Positions 24,117 through 33,498 are shown, numbered from the stretch's first letter. The stretch is DNA of 64,000 nucleotides from Pelotomaculum sp. PtaB.Bin104 (GCA_002067205.1 MVQL01000211.1:1-64000); one strand, 5' to 3'. A program made the numbers and translations. The notes: a model not told the origin generated them from the sequence alone.

Positions 24117-25316
24117 ATGGCTTTGAATGAGCAAGTGAAAGATATCTGGCAGTATTGGTGGCAGAATCACGAAAGGATCAATGACTTCTGGCAGGGCTGG
24201 TTGGAAAAGCAGAACAAGGACTTGTGGCAGAAATTCTGGCCCGATCAGGAGAAAGTATTCGAATATTGGAAACAGGCCATGTCTCCGCTTCAATCCGGCA
24301 ATATCTTTGAAATACCCGGAATGAAGGATTTATTCTTAATGGAGAATTTTAAGGGTATTTATCAGGATTGGCTTAAAACGATGACGGAGGGCTTTAGCAA
24401 TTATCTGAAGTGGATGCCCGCCGGGGTGGGCAAGGATACTTTTGAAAAGATGATGCAGAGCGTTGATCTCTTCATGAAGCCCCTGGCCCTTTTTAGCAGC
24501 CTGACGGATAAGCTGCCTTTAAAGGACGACACCGAGAAGTGGAAGGACTTATTCCAGACCTGGGCGCAGAACTACATGAAAGCCCTGGAGGGGGCCTTCC
24601 CCGGCAGCCTGCCCGACCCGGTCAAATCGCTTTTGAAAAACCCCGTGGAAATAGCCGGGCTGAACCAGCAGATCCTGTATAAATTCTTCCAGCCCTGGCT
24701 GGAGCTCTCGCCGGAAATAAAAGACAACTTCCTGCGGTTTTGCCGGGGCGACCAGGCGGCGCTGGCGGAGTTCCTGCGGGTCTGGCACCAGGCCTACTAT
24801 GAGTCCTACGGCAAGCTGTTCCAGATCCCGGCCTTTGGCTCCGGCAAAGACACCTTTGAAAAATTGTCCGGCAGCATTGATGCTTATATGCAATACCTGG
24901 CGGCAATCAGTGAAATGTGGGGCACCTTGTACAAAATCAGCTCTGAGGCCACGGAAAGCCTGATGAACAAGATTTCTAAACTATCCGGCGACGAGGCTCC
25001 GAAGACCTTTAAAGAACTTTATCAAATGTGGTGGCAGACCAACGAAGACGCCTTTTTTGATTTGTTTAAGACGGACAGCTTTGCCAAAATTCTGGGCAAG
25101 ACGGTAGACGCCGGGGTGGTGTTCAAGAAGAATTTTGACGAGATGCTTCTGGAATACGTCAGCCAGCTGCCTGTGCCCACCAACCGGGACATGGACAGCG
25201 TCTATAAAACCATCCACGAGTTAAAGACCACGATCAAGGAGCAGACCAAAAAGCTCGAGGAGCTGAGCAATGTCCTCAAGCAAGTTAATATAAAGGAAGG
25301 TACAGTCGCCTCATGA
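24117..25316 (+). CDS. phaE: Class III PHA synthase subunit PhaE, copy 1
   Basis: 399 residues, helical and Trp-rich at the start (DIWQYWWQNHERINDFWQGW). A central block YMQYLAAISEMWGTLYKISS and a C-terminal coiled coil (TIKEQTKKLEELSNVLKQV) follow. These match PhaE, the non-catalytic partner needed by class III synthases; the length is close to PhaE (~360) rather than the shorter class IV PhaR. AAGGAGG lies just before ATG 24117, and the stop overlaps the phaC start (ATGA), so the two subunits are made together. Confidence 0.85.
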   Translation: MALNEQVKDIWQYWWQNHERINDFWQGWLEKQNKDLWQKFWPDQEKVFEYWKQAMSPLQSGNIFEIPGMKDLFLMENFKGIYQDWLKTMTEGFSNYLKWMPAGVGKDTFEKMMQSVDLFMKPLALFSSLTDKLPLKDDTEKWKDLFQTWAQNYMKALEGAFPGSLPDPVKSLLKNPVEIAGLNQQILYKFFQPWLELSPEIKDNFLRFCRGDQAALAEFLRVWHQAYYESYGKLFQIPAFGSGKDTFEKLSGSIDAYMQYLAAISEMWGTLYKISSEATESLMNKISKLSGDEAPKTFKELYQMWWQTNEDAFFDLFKTDSFAKILGKTVDAGVVFKKNFDEMLLEYVSQLPVPTNRDMDSVYKTIHELKTTIKEQTKKLEELSNVLKQVNIKEGTVAS

Positions 25317-26380
25317 TCACAAATCCGCTGAACTTGGGCTTCCAGGCCTTGATCGAAATGATGGACCTGAATAAAAAAATGTTCCAGGGCGCCAATACCC
25401 TTCTTTCCATTGAAGATGTGGATGTGGACTTAACCCCTAAAGAGCTGGTGTACTCTGAAGATAAAATGAAGCTATACCATTACCGGCCCATGTCTGAAGA
25501 CGTGATCCCGGTGCCGGTCCTGATTGTATACGCGCTGGTTAACCGCCAGTACATGATGGACCTGCAGCAAAACCGCAGCGTTATCCGCAGCTGGCTGGAG
25601 CTGGGCCTGGATGTCTATATTGTGGACTGGGGCTACCCGGATCAGATGGATAAGTACCTGACCCTGGAGGATTATATCGACGGCTACATCAATAATGCCG
25701 TGGACGTGGTGCGCCGGCGCAGCGGGCTGGACCAGATCAACCTGCTGGGGGTCTGCCAGGGCGGCACCTTCAGCTCAATTTATGCCTCCCTCTACCCGGA
25801 GAAAGTGAAAAACCTGGTCACCATAGTCACCCCGATCGACTTCTCCACCAGGGACGGCTTGTTGTTTATCTGGAGCAAGTTTTTGAATATCGATAACCTG
25901 GTGGACACCTACGGGGTGGTGCCGGGCAGCTTTATGAACTACGGCTTTCAGATGCTCAAGCCCTACCAGCTCTTGATGGATAAATATATCGGGCTCCTGG
26001 AAAATATCGATAACCCGGACGTGGTGCAGGACTTCCTGCGCATGGAAAAATGGATCTTTGACAGCCCCGGCCAGGCCGGTGAGGCCTTCCGGAGGTTTAT
26101 CAAGGAAATGTTTCAGGAGAACCGGCTGATCCAGGGTAAATTTGAGCTGGGCGGGCGCACGGTCAATTTGAAAAACATCACCATGCCCCTTTTGAACGTC
26201 TTTGCCGAGCAGGACCACCTGGTGCCGCCGGCGGCCAGCAAGCCCCTCAACGACGCGGTGGGCAGCACAGATAAAGAAATGATTTCCTTCCCCGGCGGTC
26301 ATATCGGCGTATTCGTCAGTTCCAGGTCCCAGAAGATAGTGGCCCCGGCCGTGGCCAAATGGCTGAAGGATAGGTCCTGA
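25313..26380 (+). CDS. phaC: Class III PHA synthase catalytic subunit PhaC, copy 1
   Basis: 355 residues, the usual class III length. The lipase-like box is GVCQGG, with catalytic Cys 148. The aspartate is in FAEQDHLVPP (Asp 301) and the histidine in FPGGHIG (His 330). The family block VDWGYPD is present. It polymerises (R)-3-hydroxybutyryl-CoA-type monomers on the granule surface together with PhaE. The start ATG 25313 overlaps phaE by 4 nt. It is followed by a strong terminator, then by a second copy of the whole module. Confidence 0.92.
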   Translation: MITNPLNLGFQALIEMMDLNKKMFQGANTLLSIEDVDVDLTPKELVYSEDKMKLYHYRPMSEDVIPVPVLIVYALVNRQYMMDLQQNRSVIRSWLELGLDVYIVDWGYPDQMDKYLTLEDYIDGYINNAVDVVRRRSGLDQINLLGVCQGGTFSSIYASLYPEKVKNLVTIVTPIDFSTRDGLLFIWSKFLNIDNLVDTYGVVPGSFMNYGFQMLKPYQLLMDKYIGLLENIDNPDVVQDFLRMEKWIFDSPGQAGEAFRRFIKEMFQENRLIQGKFELGGRTVNLKNITMPLLNVFAEQDHLVPPAASKPLNDAVGSTDKEMISFPGGHIGVFVSSRSQKIVAPAVAKWLKDRS

Positions 26381-26463
26381 CTTTTACCCGCTCCTGATAG
26401 CTGCGTCAAGGAAACGGCCCGGGGCGAAACGGCAGATAAAAAAGTCTGAACAATTAAAAATGG

Positions 26464-26504
26464 CCGGGGGTGAACCAGGAGGTGCACACCTGGCCCCTTT
26501 TTTT
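26464..26504 (+). terminator. Terminator after the first pha module
   Basis: GGGG-TGAA-CCAGG pairs with CCTGG-CCCC, followed by seven T. It separates the two pha modules, so the second probably has its own promoter in 26505-26635, an AT-rich stretch. Confidence 0.8.
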
Positions 26505-26647
26505 GCCCTCAGGTGGCGGGCACAGTTTCCTTATCTATTCCCAGCGGCAAGCAGTTCGCCGTCGACATAAATATTTAGTACTAGTTTCAATTTTCGCTTT
26601 ATTTAATACTATATATAATATAATATTAAAAAATAGGAGGAATAAAG

Positions 26648-27064
26648 ATGGTCCAGGACCGTCCTTTTGAAGATATAATAATAGGTGAGCGTGCAAGTTT
26701 CAGCAAAACGATTAGTGAAGCGGATGTCTATGCTTTTGCCGGTATTTGCGGAGATTTTAACCCCGTCCACGTCAATGAGGTCGAGGCCTCCAAAAGCCGC
26801 TTCAAAGGGCGGATTGCCCATGGCCTGCTCACCGCCTCGCTCATCTCCACCGTTTTGGGCACAGCGCTGCCGGGCAAAGGCACCGTCTATTTAGGGAACC
26901 AGATCAGTTTTTGGGCTCCTTGCTATATTGGCGATACTCTGACGGCTGAGGTTGAGGTTGTGGAAAAAAGAGAGGACAAGCGGGTGCTGGTGATGAAGAC
27001 CAGGGTATTGAACCAGTCTGGCAAGGTCGTTATAGATGGCCAGGCCATAGTGATGAAACCTTAA
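26648..27064 (+). CDS. phaJ: (R)-specific enoyl-CoA hydratase, MaoC-like, copy 2
   Basis: 138 residues, colinear with the gene at 23634. The catalytic motif is GICGDFNPVHVN (Asp 36, His 41) and the AHGLLTASLISTVLGTALPG block is kept. Differences are scattered along the protein. AGGAGGA sits before ATG 26648. It opens the second J-E-C module. Confidence 0.87.
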   Translation: MVQDRPFEDIIIGERASFSKTISEADVYAFAGICGDFNPVHVNEVEASKSRFKGRIAHGLLTASLISTVLGTALPGKGTVYLGNQISFWAPCYIGDTLTAEVEVVEKREDKRVLVMKTRVLNQSGKVVIDGQAIVMKP

Positions 27065-27156
27065 AACCTTAACTAACCAACTAAGGTATGCTGAGCAAGC
27101 GCTTGTCCGCCAGAGGAAATTTTCATTCTTAAAAATAAGGGGAGGTAATCACTGTA

Positions 27157-28347
27157 ATGGATGAACAATTAAAAAACATCTGGCAATCATGGTGGCAGGC
27201 GCAGGAAAATGTCAGTAACTTCTGGCAGGGCTTGCTCGAAAAGCAGGGCAGCAAGGATACATGGGAGAAATTATGGCCTGATCCGGAGAAAGCCTTCGAG
27301 TGTTGGAAAAAGGCCATGTCTCCCCTCCAGACCGGCAGCATACCGGAAATGTTCGACGTTAAGAATTTGTTTTTACAGGGGAACCTGAAGGACTTTTACC
27401 AGTCCTGGTTGAAAATGACCACAGAAGGCTATAAAAATTATATTAATTTTATGCCTGCCGGGGTCGGCAAAGAAACTTTTGAAAAGCTTATGGAAAGTGT
27501 CGACCTCTACCTGCAGCCCCTTACTCTTTTTAGCGGTTTGATGGATAAACTGCCGTTAAAGCAGGACACCGAGCAGTGGAAGGACCTGTTCCAGGCCTGG
27601 TCGCAAAATTACCTGAAATTCCTGGAAGGCGCCTTCCCGGCCAACCTGCCTGACCCGGTTAAGTCGCTTTTGAAAAACCCGGTGGAAATAGCCGGGCTGA
27701 ACCTGCAGATCCTGAATAACTTCTTTGCGCCCTGGCAGGATTTTTCACCGGAGCTAAGGGATTCTTTTCTCCGGTTGTGCAAGGGCGACCAGAAGGCGCT
27801 GGTGGATTACCTGCGGGTATGGCACCAGGCCTATAATCAATCCTATGGCAAGTTCTTTCAGCTGCCGGCCTTTGGCTCCGGCAAAGAAAGCTTTGAAAAA
27901 TTGTCCGCCAGCATGGATGCCTACATGCAATACCTGGCGGCAATCAGTGAAATGTGGGGTACCTTGTACAAAATCAGCAACGAGGCCGCAGAAAGCTTGA
28001 TGGAGAAGGTATCCAAGCTGTCTGCCGAAGAGGCCCCGAAAACCTATAAAGATCTTTACCAGCTGTGGTGGCAGACCAATGAAGACGCGTTTTTTGAATT
28101 GTTCAAGACGGACAGCTTCGCCCAGATACTGGGCAAAACGGTAGACGCGGGGGTTGTGTTTAAAAAACATTTAGACGAGCTGCTCCTGGAATTTATCAGC
28201 CAGCTGCCTGTGCCCACCAACAGGGACATGGACAGCGTCTACAAGACCATTTATGAATTAAAGGCTACCATCAAGGAGCAGGACCGGAAGATCGAGGAGC
28301 TGAGCAACATCGTCAAGCAAGGTGAGCCAAAGAAAAGGAAGGTATGA
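27157..28347 (+). CDS. phaE: Class III PHA synthase subunit PhaE, copy 2
   Basis: 396 residues, colinear with copy 1: NIWQSWWQAQENVSNFWQGL at the start, the identical block YMQYLAAISEMWGTLYKIS, and the same ending TIKEQDRKIEELSNIVKQ. Most change is in the first third, while the last third (from FELFKTDSFAQILGKTVDAG) is nearly the same as copy 1. AAGGGGAGG precedes ATG 27157 and the stop overlaps phaC2. Confidence 0.85.
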   Translation: MDEQLKNIWQSWWQAQENVSNFWQGLLEKQGSKDTWEKLWPDPEKAFECWKKAMSPLQTGSIPEMFDVKNLFLQGNLKDFYQSWLKMTTEGYKNYINFMPAGVGKETFEKLMESVDLYLQPLTLFSGLMDKLPLKQDTEQWKDLFQAWSQNYLKFLEGAFPANLPDPVKSLLKNPVEIAGLNLQILNNFFAPWQDFSPELRDSFLRLCKGDQKALVDYLRVWHQAYNQSYGKFFQLPAFGSGKESFEKLSASMDAYMQYLAAISEMWGTLYKISNEAAESLMEKVSKLSAEEAPKTYKDLYQLWWQTNEDAFFELFKTDSFAQILGKTVDAGVVFKKHLDELLLEFISQLPVPTNRDMDSVYKTIYELKATIKEQDRKIEELSNIVKQGEPKKRKV

Positions 28348-29420
28348 TCACCATGATGACAAACCCGATGAACCTGGGCCTCCAGCTGATGGGGGAGATG
28401 CTGGACCTGAATAAAAAGCTGCTCCAGGGCACCAATACACTGCTTTCGATTGAAGATGTAGAGGTGGACCCCACCCCCAAAGAGCTGGTCTACGCCGAGG
28501 ACAAAATGAAGCTCTACCATTACCAGCCCCTGTCCGAAGAGGTCATCCCGGTGCCGGTTTTGATCGTATATGCCCTGGTCAACCGCCAGTACATGATGGA
28601 CCTGCAGCAGAACCGCAGCGTGATCCGCAAGTGGCTGGAAGTGGGCCTGGATGTCTATATTGTGGACTGGGGTTACCCGGACCAGATGGATAAATACCTG
28701 ACCCTGGAGGACTATATCGACGGCTATATCAATAATGCCGTGGACGTGGTGCGCGAGCGCAGCGGGCTGGACCAGATCAACCTGCTGGGGGTCTGCCAGG
28801 GCGGCACCTTCAGCACGATCTACGCCTCCCTCTACCCGGAGAAGGTGAAAAACCTGGTCACCCTGGTCACCCCAATTGACTTCTCCACCAGGGAAGGCCT
28901 GCTGTTCATCTGGAGCAAATACCTGAATATCGATAACATGGTAGATACCTACGGGGTAATCCCGGGATACTTTATGAACTCGGGCTTTATGATGCTCAAG
29001 CCCTACCAACTGATGATGGACAAATATATAGGCCTTTTGGAAAATATAGACAACCCGGACGTGGTGCAGGACTTCCTGTGCATGGAAAAATGGATCTTTG
29101 ACAGCCCCGGCCAGGCCGGCGAGGCCTTCCGGAAGTTCATCAAAGAGCTGTTCCAGGAAAACCGGCTGATCCAGGGTAAATTCGAATTGGGCGGCCGCCC
29201 CGTGGATTTGAAAAATGTGACCATGCCTCTATTGAATGTTTTTGCCGAGCAGGACCACCTGGTGCCGCCGGCGGCCAGCAAGCCGCTCAACGACGCTGTG
29301 GGCAGCACGGATAAAGACATGATCTCCTTCCCCGGCGGGCACATCGGCCTGTTCGTCAGCTCCAAGTCCCAGAAGATGGTGGCCCCGGCCGTGGCCAAGT
29401 GGCTGAGAGACCGGTCTTAG
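28344..29420 (+). CDS. phaC: Class III PHA synthase catalytic subunit PhaC, copy 2
   Basis: 358 residues, three longer at the N-terminus than copy 1 (MITMMTNPMN). It keeps GVCQGG (Cys 151), FAEQDHLVPP (Asp 304) and FPGGHIG (His 333), so both copies should be active. Most of the chain is identical to copy 1, with conservative changes such as WLELGLD to WLEVGLD. Codon choices differ at many positions, so the duplication is not brand new. The alternative start ATG 28353 would give the same N-terminus as copy 1. Confidence 0.92.
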   Translation: MITMMTNPMNLGLQLMGEMLDLNKKLLQGTNTLLSIEDVEVDPTPKELVYAEDKMKLYHYQPLSEEVIPVPVLIVYALVNRQYMMDLQQNRSVIRKWLEVGLDVYIVDWGYPDQMDKYLTLEDYIDGYINNAVDVVRERSGLDQINLLGVCQGGTFSTIYASLYPEKVKNLVTLVTPIDFSTREGLLFIWSKYLNIDNMVDTYGVIPGYFMNSGFMMLKPYQLMMDKYIGLLENIDNPDVVQDFLCMEKWIFDSPGQAGEAFRKFIKELFQENRLIQGKFELGGRPVDLKNVTMPLLNVFAEQDHLVPPAASKPLNDAVGSTDKDMISFPGGHIGLFVSSKSQKMVAPAVAKWLRDRS

Positions 29421-29483
29421 AAAATACGCTGCATGAGGACCTGGGGACTGGTTTCATAGACATGGTGCTTAGTGAAATAAAAT

Positions 29484-29560
29484 AACGGTTCAGGGCGCAG
29501 TGAGTATCCGCCTGGACCGTAGATGGCCTGGGGGTGCATTCTCCCAGGATTTTTATTTTT
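29484..29560 (+). terminator. Paired hairpins ending the second pha module
   Basis: ACGGTTCAGGGCG pairs with CGCCTGGACCGT (to 29520). A second stem CCTGGG/CCCAGG (29527-29548) is followed by ATTTTTATTTTT. The rest of the spacer up to 29790 is AT-rich. It contains only a 7-codon start-stop frame (ATG 29690) behind AAAGGAG, too short to call. Confidence 0.65.
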
Positions 29561-29790
29561 GGGGATTAGTTAGCATATTATTATTTAATTTACTTGCCTT
29601 CAATTTCCTGAAAAATTTCTTTAGTAGTAGTATAATTAATATAGTAATTAATGGATTTCGTTTAATATTTGGCGAAAGGAGTTGATAACATGCCGGTACC
29701 GATGAAGGAATGATCTAACGGGCGAACCTATGCTATAGTTATTTAAGGAAGTTAATATTCATTAAACTAATATTTTAGAGGTGAAATTTT

Positions 29791-32007
29791 TTGTTGAGAA
29801 AATATATTTTTTTTATTGTCATAGCCTTGCTGTTAATTCAGCCATGTGCCGCCTTTTCCCTGGACCTTCAACAAATTGATGATCTGAAGAAGCTGGAAAT
29901 GGAGATGCAGGCTCAAAAGGCCAATTCATTGATTGTTAAATATAAAAATGACTCATATCTGGGCAAAGCCTTCAATAACAGCATCTCTTCAGATATTGCG
30001 AAAAGAAGTCAAATATCTGCCGATATAGAACTAATAGTGCTGCAAGACCCAAATAATTCGAGTCGCATTATGAATGAGCTGAAGAATGATCCAAACGTAG
30101 AATTAGTTGAAACAAATACAAAGCGCTATCCATTAGATGGATTAAACAACCTGCCTTTCGATAATGTTATTGAAGATAGTGGAGCAGCAATAAATAATGC
30201 AGCTGGTTATAATGGTGTTTTATCAAAGGCCTTTAAGCAAAATTCGGAAAACAACCAGGCAGTGAACCAGAATAATAATGCCTTAAAATTGGTTGATAAG
30301 GTTCAAGCAAGCAGCAGCACAAACGAAACAGAACCCAATAATTCAGAGTCCACCGCGGATAATATTGCTATTGATGACACTATATGCGGTACTATAACCG
30401 GTGCGTATTATGATTTAGATTATTTTGAAATTGATATTGATCAAGCAGGTGAATTAATTATTGTTGGTCTCCTGGGAGTTTATACCGATTATAGCGAATA
30501 TTTGGGTATAGGGCTGTTTGATGATAATGATAATTTCATAGCGGAATCAACCTTATTGCAGGATACATCCGGCAATTTCCAGGGCTTAGTTCAATATGTG
30601 ACACCGGGAACTTATTATATTGTTATTTTGCAGACAAGTCCCTATGAATACCTGCTGGTTGGTGAAACGTATTGTTTTTCCACTGGATTTTCAGGAACAA
30701 ATACACCGGTAACCGCAGTTGAATTAGATTTCCATAAATTAAAGATGCTAAAGAATACCTCACAGGTGCTTTCATTCTATATAGACCCGCCGAAAGCAGC
30801 AAATCAAGAAGTTAATTGGTCATCAAGCAAGTCTACAGTCGCATCGGTTGACAGCAGTGGTAAAGTAACAGCAAAAAATACCGGTTCAGCTACGATCACC
30901 GTAACAACGCAAGATGGGGGAAAGAAAGACCAGTGCCTGGTGGAAGTGGTCAACTCTTTTCCCGTCAACGACCCCGGTTTTGGCAAGCAGTGGGGGTTGG
31001 ACGCTATCAATATTGTAGATGCCTGGGACTATATTGGTGCAACCCAGCAGAAACCGGCTATTGTAGCTGTAATTGATACAGGTATTGACACCAGTCATGA
31101 GGATTTAGTCAATCGAATAGCCCCAAACGGGTATAATTTTATAGTTGATAATAATGATGTTTACGATATTAATGGACATGGGACTATGGTTTCGGGCACT
31201 ATTGGTGCACAGACTAATAACAATAAAGGAATGGCCGGTGTTACCGGTAATATAAATATAAAGATACTACCACTACAAGCTGGAGATTTTGATGGCAATA
31301 TGTATCTTGCTGATCAGATCAAAGCTATTGATTATGCCGTTCAACAAGGCGTGGATGTGATTAATATTAGTTATGGCGGAACCACCAGCTCACCGATTGA
31401 GCGGCAATCCATCCAAAATGCTATAGATAATGGAATTATTGTGGTAGCTTCTGCCGGTAATTCAGGCAGTAGTGCTTATGAATATCCGGCCTCATATGAT
31501 AATGTTTTGTCGATTGGTTCAATCTCAGAAGATGGTTCAGTTTCGGATTTCTCACAACATAATGATAAAATAGATTTCGTAGCACCAGGTAACAATATTT
31601 ACACAACAAACTCTGGTAATATATATGAATCTGTGGACGGAACATCTTTTTCCGCCCCCATTGTTGCTGGTGTGATTGCTTTGATGAAAGCAATCAACCC
31701 GGCGTTAACACCTGCAGAAATAAACGATGCGCTTATTGGTACAGCTATAGATAAAGGCTCCACCGGCAAAGACAATTACTATGGCTATGGCTTAATTGAT
31801 TCCTTTGAGGCGGTAAAAGCAGCTGCAGTCACGTCCCCCAGTTATGATATGAATGATGATGATATTGTGGATATCCGTGACTTGCTGTTCATAGCGTCAA
31901 AAATAGGAGCAGTTTCTACGGACGATTCCATTAAGGCGGATGTAAACCATGATAATCAGGTAAATATTCTTGATTTGCTTGAGGTAGAAGATAATATTAA
32001 TTTATAG
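29791..32007 (+). CDS. Secreted subtilisin-like protease with PPC, Big2 and dockerin-like domains
   Basis: 738 residues. Order: signal peptide (KYIFFIVIALLLIQPCAAFS); an I9-like pro-region (about 45-115); a pre-peptidase C-terminal domain starting NETEPNNSESTADNI (about 175-300); a Big2 Ig-like domain (about 308-390, VNWSSSKSTVASVDSSGKVT); the S8 protease; and a terminal dockerin-type pair of calcium loops (YDMNDDDIVDIRDLL, ADVNHDNQVNILDLL). The catalytic triad is Asp 429 (VIDTGID), His 463 (NGHGTMVSG) and Ser 619 (GTSFSAPIVAG). The start is TTG 29791 after GAGGTGAAATT. It is probably exported and surface-bound. No cohesin protein occurs in the window. Confidence 0.88.
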   Translation: MLRKYIFFIVIALLLIQPCAAFSLDLQQIDDLKKLEMEMQAQKANSLIVKYKNDSYLGKAFNNSISSDIAKRSQISADIELIVLQDPNNSSRIMNELKNDPNVELVETNTKRYPLDGLNNLPFDNVIEDSGAAINNAAGYNGVLSKAFKQNSENNQAVNQNNNALKLVDKVQASSSTNETEPNNSESTADNIAIDDTICGTITGAYYDLDYFEIDIDQAGELIIVGLLGVYTDYSEYLGIGLFDDNDNFIAESTLLQDTSGNFQGLVQYVTPGTYYIVILQTSPYEYLLVGETYCFSTGFSGTNTPVTAVELDFHKLKMLKNTSQVLSFYIDPPKAANQEVNWSSSKSTVASVDSSGKVTAKNTGSATITVTTQDGGKKDQCLVEVVNSFPVNDPGFGKQWGLDAINIVDAWDYIGATQQKPAIVAVIDTGIDTSHEDLVNRIAPNGYNFIVDNNDVYDINGHGTMVSGTIGAQTNNNKGMAGVTGNINIKILPLQAGDFDGNMYLADQIKAIDYAVQQGVDVINISYGGTTSSPIERQSIQNAIDNGIIVVASAGNSGSSAYEYPASYDNVLSIGSISEDGSVSDFSQHNDKIDFVAPGNNIYTTNSGNIYESVDGTSFSAPIVAGVIALMKAINPALTPAEINDALIGTAIDKGSTGKDNYYGYGLIDSFEAVKAAAVTSPSYDMNDDDIVDIRDLLFIASKIGAVSTDDSIKADVNHDNQVNILDLLEVEDNINL

Positions 32008-32427
32008 ATTGTTAGCTCTCTTGTATCCACATGGTTACTTGAGAAGCAATCCGAGAATACAGCATAAATTTCATTTGCATTAATGCCGGGGTTAATCAGG
32101 CCGTTAGGTGCAATTTTCTCTGCTAAAAATAAGGAAGCGTGTGACAGCAACGAAGGATACAATGCAGGGGAGCCTTCTATTGATTTGTGGAAAAAGTTCA
32201 TCCAATATATAATAAAAATGTAATTTGATCGACAGGGCAAATGATGGCTTTTAAACAGGTTTTGTCTACGGTCTGAGCAAGGGGGTTTACTTTAGAGATT
32301 CTACCAGGCGGGAAGCGGGCAAATTGGCCAGGATAGGTAGACAACCTGCCCGATGGCAGAGTGGCTATAAGGGGAGATAAGAATAACAGAGATTATCTGT
32401 TTTTAATATGTTATACGAGGTGATCAA
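32008..32427. other. Spacer without a supported gene
   Basis: A 94-codon minus-strand frame reaches into it (31956-32240) but has no ribosome-binding site and overlaps the protease gene. Nothing else is recognised. An AGGTGATCAA ribosome-binding site marks the next gene. Confidence 0.4.
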
Positions 32428-32829
32428 ATGAATACTCCTTTATTGATGGTCCAAATACCTCCTAAAGAAGAAGCAACCAGCGCTGTCATTGAGACAGAAA
32501 TTATCGCCATAGCGGTTTACGGAAAGGATATTGACGTACCCCTTTCGGTATCAACTCAACGGCTATTCGACTCAGAAAAACCCTTCCGGTTTCCTACTGA
32601 ATTCACCCAAGGGGCCGTAAAAACCAGGATTGTTTACCGTTATACACTGGCACAGTGGCACGAATTACTGGAAGTTACCACTTTGCCAACAACGCCTCCC
32701 GCCTTAAAGCAACTAATGATCCCCATGTTGTTATACATGAAGCAGAATTTCCCGGACATCTTCGGCGACATTGAATATGACCGCGAATTTGACCCTGGTC
32801 AATACGCCGAATTGTTCCCTATGGAGTAA
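32428..32829 (+). CDS. Hypothetical protein
   Basis: 133 residues, acidic, without signal peptide or Cys. Segments such as ETEIIAIAVYGKDIDVPLSV and ALKQLMIPMLLYMKQNFPDI suggest a compact alpha/beta protein. GAGGTGATCAA precedes ATG 32428. No family recognised, and the neighbours give no functional clue. Confidence 0.55.
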   Translation: MNTPLLMVQIPPKEEATSAVIETEIIAIAVYGKDIDVPLSVSTQRLFDSEKPFRFPTEFTQGAVKTRIVYRYTLAQWHELLEVTTLPTTPPALKQLMIPMLLYMKQNFPDIFGDIEYDREFDPGQYAELFPME

Positions 32830-32900
32830 TCTACGTCCAAAAGAAAGCAGCTGAAAGCCAATATAGGCTTAGCTAAAAAAGGTCAAGCAACTGTTTTGCT

Positions 32901-33146
32901 GTGGAAACTTCTGATCCAAAGATAGCATTCATTGAAGTCGGAGAGCCCAATAAGCGAACTAGAAAAGAGATCAAGGTTGATAGCCCGATAATCTTTTCGT
33001 GGGACACAGGAGTACAATTTAATGATCTAAAGCCGGTAGCGTTTTCGATAGATGGCACTCCGCTTTACGAATATAGATATCCAAAAAATACGAATGTTTT
33101 TAGAGATGAGGAACTTAAATGGTATCCAGTAAGCGAGGATAAATAA
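32901..33146 (+). CDS. Small hypothetical protein
   Basis: 81 residues from GTG 32901; a beta-rich, charged sequence (KIAFIEVGEPNKRTRKEIKV, VDSPIIFSWDTGVQF). A ribosome-binding site is not evident (AAAAAGGTCAAG about 20 nt upstream), so the true start may be elsewhere or the gene may be a fragment. No family recognised. Confidence 0.35.
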   Translation: METSDPKIAFIEVGEPNKRTRKEIKVDSPIIFSWDTGVQFNDLKPVAFSIDGTPLYEYRYPKNTNVFRDEELKWYPVSEDK

Positions 33147-33148
33147 TT

Positions 33149-33409
33149 ATGGCCGTTTTTTGTGAACCTTCCGTGTTCCACCGGCCCCCTGGCGCCTCAG
33201 ATAAAAGCAGAAATGAACTTGCCACGATATTTTCATCCACAGACATCCTTGCCGGTGTCATCAAGGATTCTGACCACATTAGTGTCGGCTCCTATGTCAA
33301 TACCGACAAAAAGAGTACGGCTGTACTTGCTATTTTGGGATACATATGGTATTTTTATCTATCATTAAGAACAGGAGGTACAAAAAGATGTGTAAGACTG
33401 AATTTTTGA
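33149..33409 (+). CDS. Doubtful small ORF
   Basis: 86 codons starting two bases after the previous stop. The middle part (NELATIFSSTDILAGVIKDS, DHISVGSYVNTDKKSTA) looks protein-like, while the end overlaps the leader peptide at 33388 in another frame. It may be the remnant of a larger gene cut off by the ABC-F locus. Very uncertain. Confidence 0.2.
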   Translation: MAVFCEPSVFHRPPGASDKSRNELATIFSSTDILAGVIKDSDHISVGSYVNTDKKSTAVLAILGYIWYFYLSLRTGGTKRCVRLNF

Positions 33410-33456
33410 ATAGCCACAAACTAAATCTTGAAATTCAGGAGGAGGCACATCTTTAA
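33388..33456 (+). CDS. 22-residue leader peptide of the ABC-F locus
   Basis: ATG 33388 follows CAGGAGGT at 33372-33379. The peptide MCKTEFLNSHKLNLEIQEEA ends HL. A terminator-like hairpin comes 43 nt later, and then the ABC-F frame. This layout (good ribosome-binding site, short peptide, attenuator, ABC-F gene) is the known one for ribosome-stalling attenuation of antibiotic-resistance ABC-F genes. The assignment is by architecture, not by peptide similarity. Confidence 0.5.
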   Translation: MCKTEFLNSHKLNLEIQEEAHL

Positions 33457-33498
33457 TTGCTAACTGTATTCCCCATGCTTAAATTACAGTTAAGTTAC

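Noticed and set aside
28251-29009. 252-codon minus-strand ORF
   Set aside because: It is antisense to phaC copy 2; the same kind of shadow exists under copy 1.
29500-29685. 61-codon ORF after the second phaC
   Set aside because: It overlaps the terminator hairpins and has no ribosome-binding site.
29690-29713. Seven-codon frame MPVPMKE behind AAAGGAG
   Set aside because: The site looks good, but a 7-residue product cannot be supported without expression data; it may be a leader or chance.
31956-32240. 94-codon minus-strand ORF at the end of the protease gene
   Set aside because: It overlaps the dockerin-coding DNA and has no ribosome-binding site; the protein-like middle part matches nothing I recognise.
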